Origin: JBEKTY01 sp049515555
GTDB lineage: Bacteria > Planctomycetota > Planctomycetia > Pirellulales > Thermoguttaceae
NCBI GenBank assembly: GCA_049515555.1
Contig: JBEKTY010000028.1
Span: forward strand, 1-58,872
Direction of reading: 5' to 3'
DNA length: 58,872 nucleotides
Every line of letters starts with the position of its first letter. Within the stretch, counting starts at the first letter, position 1. The translations under genes were made by a program, and so were the position numbers. Of this stretch, positions 29,568-38,319 are shown piece by piece. The notes below the pieces were generated by a model, which worked only from the letters and a program-made list of their open reading frames with translations, had not been told where the DNA came from and did not search any database.

Positions 29568-32360
29568 TCACAAAAACGAAGGCGGCATGACGATATCCGC
29601 GCGCCGCGCTTCGGGCGACACGACCAGCCGCTCGATCTTTCCGCGACGGTAGACACACTCGACGACCGTGCTGCGCGGGGCCCGCAATTTGAAGTTCACG
29701 TCCCAACTCTTCGGCCAGGCGGGCAGGAGCAGGATTTTGTCGCCGACGGACTGTAGGAGCATGAGTTGTGTCGTTTCCAACAGGTTGCCGCCGTGGTTCT
29801 GGTCGGGCAGCCAGTCGAAGTTCGGCCCCCAAGTCGCCGGCCAGCGATAGGCCGGATGGGAATTGCCGCACTTGATCTTGAGGATCCGCGCGGCTTCGTC
29901 GGTCAGTCCCAGCAGGGCGGCACAGTTGCCGTCGTAGCCCCAGCCGCAATCGAGATGGTTGTGCCGGGCGGCATAGGCCGCGCGGGCCACTTCCAAGCCC
30001 GGCTTGCCCAACCCGTACAGCCGGAACGGCCAGATGCCGTAAAGTTCCGGGTTCTCGCAGTTCGACCGGTCTTTGACATATTTCTGGGCTGGGGCCAGGC
30101 GGCGGATTGTTCTGCCGCCGGCCTGGGCCTCCTCGACCGGCACCGTGGGACATGCGGCACGCATCTTCGCGAAGAACTTCCGCTGTTCCTCAGGCGCGAG
30201 TTTCTCCGGCAACGCGCAGAGCCGTGCCGTGATGTCGTTCAATCCGGCCGTGCAGGGCATGTCGTTGATCACGCCGTGCCACAAGGTCTCGACGGCCTGC
30301 GTGGGATCCAGCACGATCCGGCCCCCGGCATCCTTCTTGAACCGCGTATCGAAATACTTCAGCACCGACTCGGCCATCGGCAGGACCTGGCCCGTCAGAA
30401 AGGCCTCGTCGCCGGTGTAGTCCCAGCGGTCGAGCATCAAGGAGACGAGCTCGGGCCCCTGGTTCCAAGCATATTGCCACCAGGGGCTCAGCACGTCCTT
30501 GGGCTGATGGCCGGCCCGGTTCCAGCCATAGTCGCCGTTGGAATAGGTCCCCCAGACGGTCATCGTTTCGGGGAAGTAACAGCCTTCGGCGCCGTGGTAA
30601 AGCCGCGAGCGGGCTTCGGCCAGGGGACGGACCGCCGCGTAGGTCTGAAAGAGCGGGGCCATCAGGTCGAAATCGCCGGCCGCGAGCATGGGGTGATACA
30701 TGTGCCGGACGTTCTGCCACCAGTGACAATCGCCCCATGCCCGCCAGTCGGCGTTATAGGGCTTGCCGAAGGGTTTTGGCTCGACGGTGAACATGCCGCC
30801 GTTGAACTTGATGGGGTAAGGGCCGCGGCCGCCGCAGGCCTGCATGTAGCGTTGCAGCGCGTAGCCGCGGGTTACGGAGGACGAATTCTCACCGCCATGC
30901 CCGGCCACGACGCGGCCGTCGAGATAGATCCGCATCGCCCCCGATTCGGAATCATAGCTGGCCGCCACGTGATACGACTTGCCGGCCTGAAGGATGCCCT
31001 GCGGCGCGGTGACTGACATCGAGCCGACGATCAGCCGCAGCGTGTCGCCGGGGTGCGTGTCGAACAGGAATCCATCGCTGAGGCCGGCTGTCACGCGGTC
31101 GAAGATGCGGCCGGGCGAGAGGGCCGTGGGCTCGATCCGGGCCTCGAGCGTGACGGCCCTCTTGATCGGCAAGACGCCCTTGCCGATGTCGCGCGGCCGG
31201 CCGTCGCTGGAGAGAATCAAACCGCGTTCGGGCAAGGTGAAAACTTCGGCAGCGGTCTTCGCCAGTTGGGCGATTTCGCTTTCCGCAAGGGCCCTGCCAT
31301 ACACCCGGACGTTTTCGATCCGGCCGGGAAACTTGTTGCCGCCCGCGGAATCATAGCCGATCCGCAACGGATGCTCGCCGCCGGGGATGTCGGCCGCTTG
31401 ATCGCCTTCGACGATGACCCAGGAGCGATCCCAGAAGGCCTGCCACCGCTCAGCCGTGCGGGCCTGTGCGACGCCGGCATTGTCAACGAGCATAGCCAGT
31501 CGGTCAGATTCGTCGAGCCACAGCCCGGCGCTTTCCGTTTGCCCGCAGAAGGCCACGATTCGCAAAGAAAAAGCCGTCACCGGCCGGCCCGACGCGAGCG
31601 AGTGTCGTGAGGCGGAGTGAAAATCCTTGCCGATGATGTAGCCGCCGAACGTGCGGTGGAGCAGCGGATCGCGAATCTTTTCGGCGACCGGCTCGAGCGA
31701 TTGCACCTTGAGCGTTGCGGCGAAGGCCGGCGAGGTTTCATTGCGGTGGTACCAGGCGACGGCATCCTGGCAAACGGCCGGGAACACGTCGGCCGACTCG
31801 GTGACCGGCGTGGGCGATCCTTGCAGGGTCCAGGCGGAACTCAGCTCCTCGCCGGCGATCGTGTGCGGTTGCGTCCGCCAGACATCCGCGGCGGCCCTGA
31901 CCTTTATGGGCGAGGCCGACTGGCCGGCGACATGGATCACCGGCGCATCGCAATCGACGAACACCGTCAAGGTAACTTTGTTGCTCCCTTCGCCGGCGGT
32001 AATCTCGCAAGCTCCGTCGCACAATCGCAACTCCTGACGGAACGCCGCGCCGGCCTTGAAGGGATTGGGATCGAGCGAAATCCGCACGCCGCCGACCTTC
32101 AGCAGCCGCGAGATTTCGCTCAGCGAGTCGGTGCGGCTGATGTAGAACCGCAGGTCGCCGTCGGCCTCGACCCACAGGTTGATGCCCACCTGGCCGTTGC
32201 CCAGCGGCATCGAGCCGGTCGCATCTTGGCTGGGCGCGGTCCAAACGACGCTGCAAGGCGCGGTCCGGCGCCGGTTCGCGATAGCAGAGGGCTGGGCAAG
32301 TGCCACGACAGCGGTCGCACAGAGGATGACGACGGCGGTGGCGAGCGGTGCGGGTTTCAT
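29568..32360 (-). CDS. DUF5703/GH95-like secreted protein with rearranged LamG insert
   Basis: A 930-residue secreted protein. Signal peptide 1-22. The N-terminal domain (about 35-315: SMPLGNGQVGINLWVEADGD) and the barrel from about 498 (RGYALQRYMQACGGRGPYPI) to the C-terminal sheet (LLLPAWPKSWDVNFKLRAP) match the DUF5703 group related to GH95 fucosidases. Between them, at about 325-490, lies LamG sequence in swapped order. The last strands (IENVRVYGRALAESEIAQL, about 348-366) come before the first strands (AVTLEARIEPTALSPGRIFD, about 402-421, to MRIYLDGRVV). That fits a circularly permuted LamG inserted into a loop. ATG 32360 follows GGAG. First gene of the minus-strand glycosidase operon. 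Confidence 0.85.
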   Translation of the reverse strand: MKPAPLATAVVILCATAVVALAQPSAIANRRRTAPCSVVWTAPSQDATGSMPLGNGQVGINLWVEADGDLRFYISRTDSLSEISRLLKVGGVRISLDPNPFKAGAAFRQELRLCDGACEITAGEGSNKVTLTVFVDCDAPVIHVAGQSASPIKVRAAADVWRTQPHTIAGEELSSAWTLQGSPTPVTESADVFPAVCQDAVAWYHRNETSPAFAATLKVQSLEPVAEKIRDPLLHRTFGGYIIGKDFHSASRHSLASGRPVTAFSLRIVAFCGQTESAGLWLDESDRLAMLVDNAGVAQARTAERWQAFWDRSWVIVEGDQAADIPGGEHPLRIGYDSAGGNKFPGRIENVRVYGRALAESEIAQLAKTAAEVFTLPERGLILSSDGRPRDIGKGVLPIKRAVTLEARIEPTALSPGRIFDRVTAGLSDGFLFDTHPGDTLRLIVGSMSVTAPQGILQAGKSYHVAASYDSESGAMRIYLDGRVVAGHGGENSSSVTRGYALQRYMQACGGRGPYPIKFNGGMFTVEPKPFGKPYNADWRAWGDCHWWQNVRHMYHPMLAAGDFDLMAPLFQTYAAVRPLAEARSRLYHGAEGCYFPETMTVWGTYSNGDYGWNRAGHQPKDVLSPWWQYAWNQGPELVSLMLDRWDYTGDEAFLTGQVLPMAESVLKYFDTRFKKDAGGRIVLDPTQAVETLWHGVINDMPCTAGLNDITARLCALPEKLAPEEQRKFFAKMRAACPTVPVEEAQAGGRTIRRLAPAQKYVKDRSNCENPELYGIWPFRLYGLGKPGLEVARAAYAARHNHLDCGWGYDGNCAALLGLTDEAARILKIKCGNSHPAYRWPATWGPNFDWLPDQNHGGNLLETTQLMLLQSVGDKILLLPAWPKSWDVNFKLRAPRSTVVECVYRRGKIERLVVSPEARRADIVMPPSFL

Positions 32361-32438
32361 GGTTGGCTCCTGGAAGGCTAGTCTATTATGACTGCCGCGG
32401 AAGAGATGTAAATGGCCTTTTCGCCGATCCCGGGCAGC

Positions 32439-32576
32439 CGGGAAAGAATAAGTTGAGCGAATTCCAGCGAGGGTGGCACGTCCCTGAGCGCAGCGAAGGG
32501 CGTGGTCTTTTGCGCCTCGCCACGCCCTTCGTCCCTCAGGGCGTGCCACCCTAACGGGTCAACTTATTTCTTCCCG
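32439..32576. repeat. MITE-like element, copy 2 of 2
   Basis: Terminal inverted repeats CGGGAAAGAATAAGTTGA (32439-32456) and TCAACTTATTTCTTCCCG (32559-32576) enclose the same palindromic core as the element at 8928-9064. It occupies the divergent intergenic region between the DUF5703 gene and the URO-D-like gene. The remaining intergenic sequence, 32361-32438 and 32577-32779, shows no gene. Confidence 0.85.
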
Positions 32577-32779
32577 AGCGCTAGATGCGTTTTTCGCCCG
32601 GCCAGACAGCCGGGCCATCCTTTCTCCACATCGCAAGTTGTGGCATACCGTGCCTTTACAGGAGGGATTTGCGGCGGCACAATGAGAAATCCTGCGTTCA
32701 AGGAGATCGCCGGGGTCTCGCCGCAGAGATTCCGCGATCAAGAGGCAACTGGCCGCGATGATCCAGGAGGATCCCTGCC

Positions 32780-33982
32780 ATGGGGATGTTTGAAACGACC
32801 GGGACGGCTTCTTCCGCCGCAACCCGGAACGACAATACGCTGCGAAAGCTGGATCGTGTGAAGAAGGCCCTGCGGCACGAGGAGCCGGACCGCGTGCCGA
32901 TCAGCGATTTCTTCTGGGGCGGCTTCATCCGGCGATGGCGGGCAGAGCTCGGTCTGCCGGCCGACGCCAATCCCTATTACTACTACGACCTGGACTGGAT
33001 CGTCACGGTGCCGAACATGGACCCCTGGATCCGCTCGTTCGACGTGCTCAAGGAGACGTCCGCGGAGGTCGTGGTCAAGACAGGCTACGGAGCGACCCTG
33101 CGCAAGAAGTTCGATTGCCCCATGCCCGAGTTCATCGCCTGGGAGATCGACACGCTGGAGAAACTCGAGGCGGCCGTGTTCGATGATCCGCGCGACGGCC
33201 GGCGTTTTTTCGAGGCGGGCGACAACCAGATTGCCGGCGTGGGCGACGGTTTCGAGCGGAACTCGCCCGCCTGGGTCGAGACGGTCAAGTCGCTGTGGCC
33301 CGATTTCCCGGTCTACGGCAGCATGGGCGAGTGCTCCGAGTGCATGACCCGGCTCATCGGCCCGCAGAACCACATGCTGTGGATGGCCCTGGAGCCGGAA
33401 CGCTTCGGCGCGGTGCTCAATCGCGTGGGCCAGTTCTACCTGGATTGTTCCCAGGCGGCGATCGACGCGGCCGCCCCGCGGCTGGACGGGTTCGTCATCT
33501 GGGGCGACGTGGCCTATAAGAAGGGCACTTTCATGCGCCCCGACTACTGGCGCACCTACTACAAACCCTGGGTCAAGGCGATCGCCGATCATTGTCACGG
33601 CCGGGGACTGGACGTCATCTACCATGGCTGCGGCAACGTCGGCGCGATCTTCGAGGACTACATCGAAGCGGGCATCGACGGCTATAACCCCTTGGAGGTC
33701 AAGGCGGGCATGGACGCGCTGGACCTGCGCCGCCGCTTCGGCCACCGCATGGCCTTCTGCGGCAACAGCGACATCCAGGTCTGGGAGAGCGGCGACCGCC
33801 AGGCGATCCGCCGCGAGGTGCTGCGCAAGCTCAATGCGGCCCGCGGCGGCGGCTTCATCTTCCAGTCCGACCACTCGGTCTCCAGCGCCGTCTCCGGTCC
33901 CACGTACGACTACATCGTCGGCCTGGTGCGCCAATATGGCAAGTATCCCCTGCATCTCGGCGAGTTCGACGAGGCCTGCTGA
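32780..33982 (+). CDS. URO-D superfamily protein, MtaA/corrinoid methyltransferase-like
   Basis: A 400-residue cytoplasmic TIM-barrel protein of the uroporphyrinogen decarboxylase superfamily. The N-terminus (RVKKALRHEEPDRVPISDF) and the end (GGFIFQSDHSVSS) are typical. The motif VIYHGCGNV has His-x-Cys, the zinc-binding pair of MtaA/CmuA-type cobamide methyltransferases that true HemE lacks. ATG 32780 follows AGGAGGATCC. RhaT starts 24 bp after its stop and RhaM follows, so the three form an operon. A role in transferring methyl groups from a methylated sugar is possible but inferred; no corrinoid protein is visible nearby. Confidence 0.85.
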   Translation: MGMFETTGTASSAATRNDNTLRKLDRVKKALRHEEPDRVPISDFFWGGFIRRWRAELGLPADANPYYYYDLDWIVTVPNMDPWIRSFDVLKETSAEVVVKTGYGATLRKKFDCPMPEFIAWEIDTLEKLEAAVFDDPRDGRRFFEAGDNQIAGVGDGFERNSPAWVETVKSLWPDFPVYGSMGECSECMTRLIGPQNHMLWMALEPERFGAVLNRVGQFYLDCSQAAIDAAAPRLDGFVIWGDVAYKKGTFMRPDYWRTYYKPWVKAIADHCHGRGLDVIYHGCGNVGAIFEDYIEAGIDGYNPLEVKAGMDALDLRRRFGHRMAFCGNSDIQVWESGDRQAIRREVLRKLNAARGGGFIFQSDHSVSSAVSGPTYDYIVGLVRQYGKYPLHLGEFDEAC

Positions 33983-34006
33983 GCGCGAGCTGTCCTGAAA
34001 GCCAAC

Positions 34007-35119
34007 ATGACTCCCATTCCTTCCAATCCGCTGCTGGGCGTGGGCTACCACTCGGTGGGCGCCATGCTGTCGGCCAATTGCTACGCGCCGCAGAAGTACG
34101 TCCGCCGCTGGTCGTGGGAGATTTTTTGGATGACCCAGGCCGCCTGGTGCTGGCTGATCTGGCCGATTGTCGGAGCCCTGTGCACCATCCCGCACCTCGG
34201 GCAGGTGCTGGCCGAGGCCCCGCGGCAGCCCATGATGATCGCGTTCCTCATGGGCCTGGCCTACGGCGTGGGCGGCACGGCCTTCAATATCTCGATCCGC
34301 TACATCGGGTTCTCGCTCACCTATGCCGTCGCGGTGGGACTATCCAGCGTGCTGGGCACGCTCGTCACACCCCTGGTCGAGGGCCGCTTCGGCGAGATCC
34401 TGGCAAAGCCCGGCGCGGGTTGGGTCATGCTGGGCGTCGCCGGCGGTGTGTTGGGCATCGCGGTCTGCGGCATCGCCGGGCGGCTCAAGGAGATCGACGT
34501 CCGCGACCAGGCCGCGACGGCTGATGAGTCCGGCGGCACGGCCGGGTTCTCGCTCGCCAAAGGATTGGCCTTGTCGCTGGTGGCGGGCATCCTCTCGGCC
34601 GTCTATGGAATCGCCATCAACGACGTGGCCAAGCCCATCGTCGAAACGGCCGCCCTGCACGGCGCCGGTCACTGGAAGGGCAACATCGCCTATGTGTTCG
34701 TCAATACGGGGGCCTTCGTCACCGCAGTGGTCTACAGCCTTTCGCTGGCCCGAAAGAACCGCTCCTTCGGCGAGCTGCTGCGCGTCCGGGGCGGGCCGGG
34801 CTCGGCAAGCCTCGGGGCCAATTACGCCTTGGCCTTCCTCACGGGTACGCTCTGGTACGGCCAGTTCTTCTTCTACAATCTGGGCCACGTGCGGATGGGC
34901 AACTACGAGTTCACCAGTTGGGCCATCCACATGATTATGCTCGTGCTGTTCAGCAATCTCGTGGCCATTGTGTTCCGCGAATGGAAGGGCTGCCGGCCGC
35001 GAACCCGGGCGGCCATCGCCCTGGGGCTGATCGTCCTCACAGCGGCCATCCTCTCGATCACTTACGGCAATTACCTGGGTGACCAAGGCACTTTCTACTT
35101 GAAAGGCGGGAAATCGTGA
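34007..35119 (+). CDS. rhaT: L-rhamnose-proton symporter, RhaT family
   Basis: A 370-residue inner-membrane protein with about ten helices. Family signs are YHSVGAMLSANCYAPQKYVR, FLMGLAYGVGGTAFNISIRY, GILSAVYGIAINDVAKPIV and GTLWYGQFFFYNLGH. The length is close to the Escherichia coli protein, without the insert seen in the relative at 13908-15146. ATG 34007, 24 bp after the URO-D-like gene. Its stop overlaps the GTG start of RhaM by 4 bp, so transporter and mutarotase are translated together, which supports L-rhamnose or a close relative as substrate. Confidence 0.9.
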   Translation: MTPIPSNPLLGVGYHSVGAMLSANCYAPQKYVRRWSWEIFWMTQAAWCWLIWPIVGALCTIPHLGQVLAEAPRQPMMIAFLMGLAYGVGGTAFNISIRYIGFSLTYAVAVGLSSVLGTLVTPLVEGRFGEILAKPGAGWVMLGVAGGVLGIAVCGIAGRLKEIDVRDQAATADESGGTAGFSLAKGLALSLVAGILSAVYGIAINDVAKPIVETAALHGAGHWKGNIAYVFVNTGAFVTAVVYSLSLARKNRSFGELLRVRGGPGSASLGANYALAFLTGTLWYGQFFFYNLGHVRMGNYEFTSWAIHMIMLVLFSNLVAIVFREWKGCRPRTRAAIALGLIVLTAAILSITYGNYLGDQGTFYLKGGKS

Positions 35120-35451
35120 AACGTTATGGTTCCGTCATCGGCCTGAGGCCGGAGAAACTCGACGAATACGTCCGCCTGCACGCCGCCGTCTGGCCCGATG
35201 TCCTTAGAATGATCGGCGAGTGCAACATCCGGAACTACTCTATCTACTTGCGCCGACTGCCCGACGGCTGCCACTATCTGTTCAGCTACTTCGAGTATGT
35301 GGGAGACGACTTCGCCGCCGACATGGCCAAGATGGCGGCCGACCCCGTGACCCAACAATGGTGGGACGTCTGCAAGCCGTGCCAAGCCCCGCTGGCCGAC
35401 CGTGCGGCGGGCGAATGGTGGGCTTCGATGGACGAGGTCTTTCACCATTAG
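35116..35451 (+). CDS. rhaM: L-rhamnose mutarotase
   Basis: A 111-residue cytoplasmic enzyme that interconverts the alpha and beta anomers of L-rhamnose. Family features are HAAVWPDVLRMI (with the catalytic-type His), NYSIYLRRL and DPVTQQWWDVCKP. Length fits the family. The GTG start overlaps the RhaT stop (GTGA), and its own stop overlaps the stop of the convergent Gfo/Idh/MocA gene by 4 bp. L-fucose or other methyl-pentoses could also be handled. Confidence 0.92.
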   Translation: MKRYGSVIGLRPEKLDEYVRLHAAVWPDVLRMIGECNIRNYSIYLRRLPDGCHYLFSYFEYVGDDFAADMAKMAADPVTQQWWDVCKPCQAPLADRAAGEWWASMDEVFHH

Positions 35452-36734
35452 GTCTTGAGGCCTTTCAGGTTCACCTCCCACCGCTTATTCTCCTGGATCA
35501 CCTCTTGCAAGGTCAGGTAGCGGCGGCGGAGGGCCGCCTCCCGGCCGAGGATGGCAATGAGCGTGCCGTCGACGGCGCGCTGGGCGGTGGGGTTCTCGAA
35601 ATGCCCCTCGCTGATGTTCCGATGGAACTGGGCCACGTTGCATGCGACCCCGTCGTCGTAGATGCTGCCGATGGCGCCGACGTAATGTCTCGGCCCGCCG
35701 CGGACGTAGGCTTTGCCCCAGTACTGGACGCGGGCGGTGGCCTGCGTCCCGTAGAACTCGGCGGTCAGCGTGGGCAGGTCGCAGTTGTTCTGCACGGCGT
35801 TGGTGGCATGGTTCCAGATCACGCCGTCGTCATAGTCGAACATCACGCCGCTGCAATCCGAGCGATCGCCGTGGGGAGTGGGGCGGAAGATCCGCGATCT
35901 GCCCGAGGCGCCCACCGGCCGCTTGCCCATGATCCACGTCACGCCGTCGATGATGTGGATGTCGTAGTAAGCGAAGTTGTCGCCGCCCAGCGCGACGCGG
36001 GAGGTCCACAACTGCTGGCGGAAGAGGTGCTCGATGGTCGGGCCGTCGGGCGGATCGCCGCCGCCCCCGCATAGGCCGTATGAGAGGACGTGCCCCAGCC
36101 GCCCCAGCCCGCCTTCGCGGATGCGATTGGCCACCTCGATGTTGGGCGTCTGCGTGGGGAGCTGGTAGTCGACCAGGAAGCAGCGTTTCTTCTGCGTGGC
36201 CCGCTTGGCGGCCGCCCCGATGGCGAGGCAGCCGGGCACGTCCACGGCGATGGGCTTGGCGATGTATACGTGGCACCCCGCGTCGACGGCGGCCTGCGCC
36301 TGCTCGGGGTAGAAGCAGGGCACGTCCTCGATCACCACGGCGTCCACGCCGCTGTCGATGAGGCGCTTGTAGCCCGACAGTCCCCAGAAGCAGCGGGCCT
36401 TGTCGATTCCCAGCGGCGCGCCCGTCCCCTCGGCGACGTCCTGGAAGTAATCGGCCACGGCGCGGAACTGGAAGCCGCCGTGCTTGACGAAGAAGCCGGT
36501 GATCCAGGCGCCCCGCCCGCCGCAGCCGATCAGCCCCAGCGTAATCTTGCGGCTCGGCGTGGGCGGCGGGACCTCGGCGGCCCGCGTTTGGGCGGCCAGG
36601 CCCGGCAAACCCCCGGCGGTAGAAGCCGACGCGGCCGCCAAGGCGCCGCCGATGAACGCGCGGCGGCTTACTGACACTTCCTGCTCCCCGACCCGGCGGT
36701 GGGAGCCCGATTTCGTGACGCGGCGAGTGGGCAT
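35448..36734 (-). CDS. TAT-exported Gfo/Idh/MocA-family oxidoreductase
   Basis: A 428-residue protein with a twin-arginine signal (VSRRAFIGGALAAASAS, about 22-40). The nucleotide-binding Rossmann domain follows (TLGLIGCGGRGAWITGFF) and the EKP-type motif is seen as HVYIAKPIAVD. The rest is the Gfo/Idh/MocA C-terminal substrate domain with GDNFAYYDIHIIDGVTWI. Export through TAT means it folds with its cofactor before secretion, as for glucose-fructose oxidoreductase or the NAD-dependent GH109 hexosaminidases. Substrate unknown. It lies 12 bp after a second family member on the same strand. Confidence 0.9.
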   Translation of the reverse strand: MPTRRVTKSGSHRRVGEQEVSVSRRAFIGGALAAASASTAGGLPGLAAQTRAAEVPPPTPSRKITLGLIGCGGRGAWITGFFVKHGGFQFRAVADYFQDVAEGTGAPLGIDKARCFWGLSGYKRLIDSGVDAVVIEDVPCFYPEQAQAAVDAGCHVYIAKPIAVDVPGCLAIGAAAKRATQKKRCFLVDYQLPTQTPNIEVANRIREGGLGRLGHVLSYGLCGGGGDPPDGPTIEHLFRQQLWTSRVALGGDNFAYYDIHIIDGVTWIMGKRPVGASGRSRIFRPTPHGDRSDCSGVMFDYDDGVIWNHATNAVQNNCDLPTLTAEFYGTQATARVQYWGKAYVRGGPRHYVGAIGSIYDDGVACNVAQFHRNISEGHFENPTAQRAVDGTLIAILGREAALRRRYLTLQEVIQENKRWEVNLKGLKT

Positions 36735-36746
36735 GTAGCAGTCTCC

Positions 36747-38147
36747 CTAAAGCGACCAGTCCTTGCGATATTCGATGTGAACAAACGGATTCAGGTCCGG
36801 GGCGTTCTTGATTTTCATGTTCGCGCTGTCCCACTCGAGCCGCCGGCCCGGAGCCCGCAGGGCGAGCACGCCCAGCAGGAGGATCTCCGTCAACGGACCC
36901 GCGTAGTCGAAGTTCGAGGCGGGCTTCGGACCTCCCTTGCAGGCGAGGAGCCATTCCTCGTAGTGGCCCGGCGAACGCTTCATCGTCTTGGCGACTTTGA
37001 CCGCCTCCTCGTGCAGCTCCGACGGCAAGAGCGCCGGCATGCCGCCGTGCGAGCCATGATGCATCTTCCCCTTGGTGCCGACATACAGGACGCCGTTGTC
37101 GTGCAGCCGGCGCCACCCCCTGGCGCGTGCCATCTCGGGGGGCGTCGGCGGCATCAGTCCGCCGTCGTACCAGGTCAGCGTCAGGGGCGGGCCGCCGCCG
37201 CGGGCGGGGAACTCGAAGGTGATGATCGACGCAATCGGATAGGTCTCCACATTCCGCTTGTTGCCTTCGAGAACGGATCCGTCGATGGTCGTGCAAGCCT
37301 CGACCGCGGTGGGCGGCCCCAGCCCGAGGGCCCACACCGGGTGGTCGATGATGTGGCACCCCATGTCGCCCAGGGCCCCGCAGCCGAAGTCCCACCATCC
37401 TTTCCACGTGGCCGGCACATAGATCGGATGATAGGGGCGCTCCCGGACCGGGCCGAGCCACAGGTTCCAGTCGAGCGTCTTCGGCGCCGGGGGCCTGTCG
37501 GCGGGGCGACCGATTCCCTGCTTCCACCACAGGCCGGCGCGATCCGACCAGGCGTGGACTTCCCGGACCTCGCCGATGACCCCGGCCTGGATCCATTCGT
37601 TGGTCAGCCGGGCGCCCTCGGAGGCGTGCCCCTGGTTGCCCATCTGCGTCATCACGCCGGCGGCGCGGGCGGCTTGCGCCACCGTCCGGCATTCCACAAG
37701 CGTATGCGTGAGCGGCTTCTGGCAGTAGACGTGCTTGCCCGCGCGGACGGCGGCCGCCGCGGCGACGGCGTGGATGTGGTCGGGCGTGCCGACCGTGACG
37801 GCGTCGATCCGCCGCGCCTCCTTGTCGAGCATCGTGCGAAAGTCCTTGTAGCGCGCGGCTTTGGGAAAGGCCGCATAGGAGCCGGCGGCGCGCAGCTCGT
37901 CGACGTCGGCCAGGGCCACGATGTTCGCGCCGTTCTTGGCGTGCGTCGCCAGATCGTTGCCGCCCTGGCCGCCCGCGCCGATCCCGGCCACGTTCACCCG
38001 CTCGCTGGGCGACAGGTGGCCGGGGCCGCCCAGGACGCCACGCGGCACGACGGTAATGCCCCATGCCGCCGCGCCGCCGGCCGCGGCCAGAAACCTGCGC
38101 CGACAGTACGCCCGATCGCGAGGCGTTGCGCTCCCGTTGCTCTTCAT
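36747..38147 (-). CDS. TAT-exported Gfo/Idh/MocA-family oxidoreductase
   Basis: A 466-residue protein with a TAT signal (YCRRRFLAAAGGAAAWG, about 14-32). The Rossmann domain has VAGIGAGGQGGND, and the EKP-type motif is GKHVYCQKPLTHTLVECR. The C-terminal domain includes WWDFGCGALGDMGCHIIDHP, a signature of the large planctomycete subgroup. First gene of a two-gene minus-strand unit. It likely oxidises or rearranges a sugar or cyclitol in the periplasm with a tightly bound NAD(P); the substrate cannot be read from sequence. Confidence 0.9.
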   Translation of the reverse strand: MKSNGSATPRDRAYCRRRFLAAAGGAAAWGITVVPRGVLGGPGHLSPSERVNVAGIGAGGQGGNDLATHAKNGANIVALADVDELRAAGSYAAFPKAARYKDFRTMLDKEARRIDAVTVGTPDHIHAVAAAAAVRAGKHVYCQKPLTHTLVECRTVAQAARAAGVMTQMGNQGHASEGARLTNEWIQAGVIGEVREVHAWSDRAGLWWKQGIGRPADRPPAPKTLDWNLWLGPVRERPYHPIYVPATWKGWWDFGCGALGDMGCHIIDHPVWALGLGPPTAVEACTTIDGSVLEGNKRNVETYPIASIITFEFPARGGGPPLTLTWYDGGLMPPTPPEMARARGWRRLHDNGVLYVGTKGKMHHGSHGGMPALLPSELHEEAVKVAKTMKRSPGHYEEWLLACKGGPKPASNFDYAGPLTEILLLGVLALRAPGRRLEWDSANMKIKNAPDLNPFVHIEYRKDWSL

Positions 38148-38319
38148 AGCTGTTTCCTTTCTCCCGGCCCGGGGAATCTTGCGTCTCCTGCGGGCTGTGT
38201 GCCCTACGCCGCTCTATTCTATTGGCCCGCAGGAAGGTAATGCAACAAGGTTTGTGATATAATGCCGCACGGTCAGTTCTCCGGGCATCGTCCGCCAGGG
38301 TTCGGCAAGGAGCATCGCC

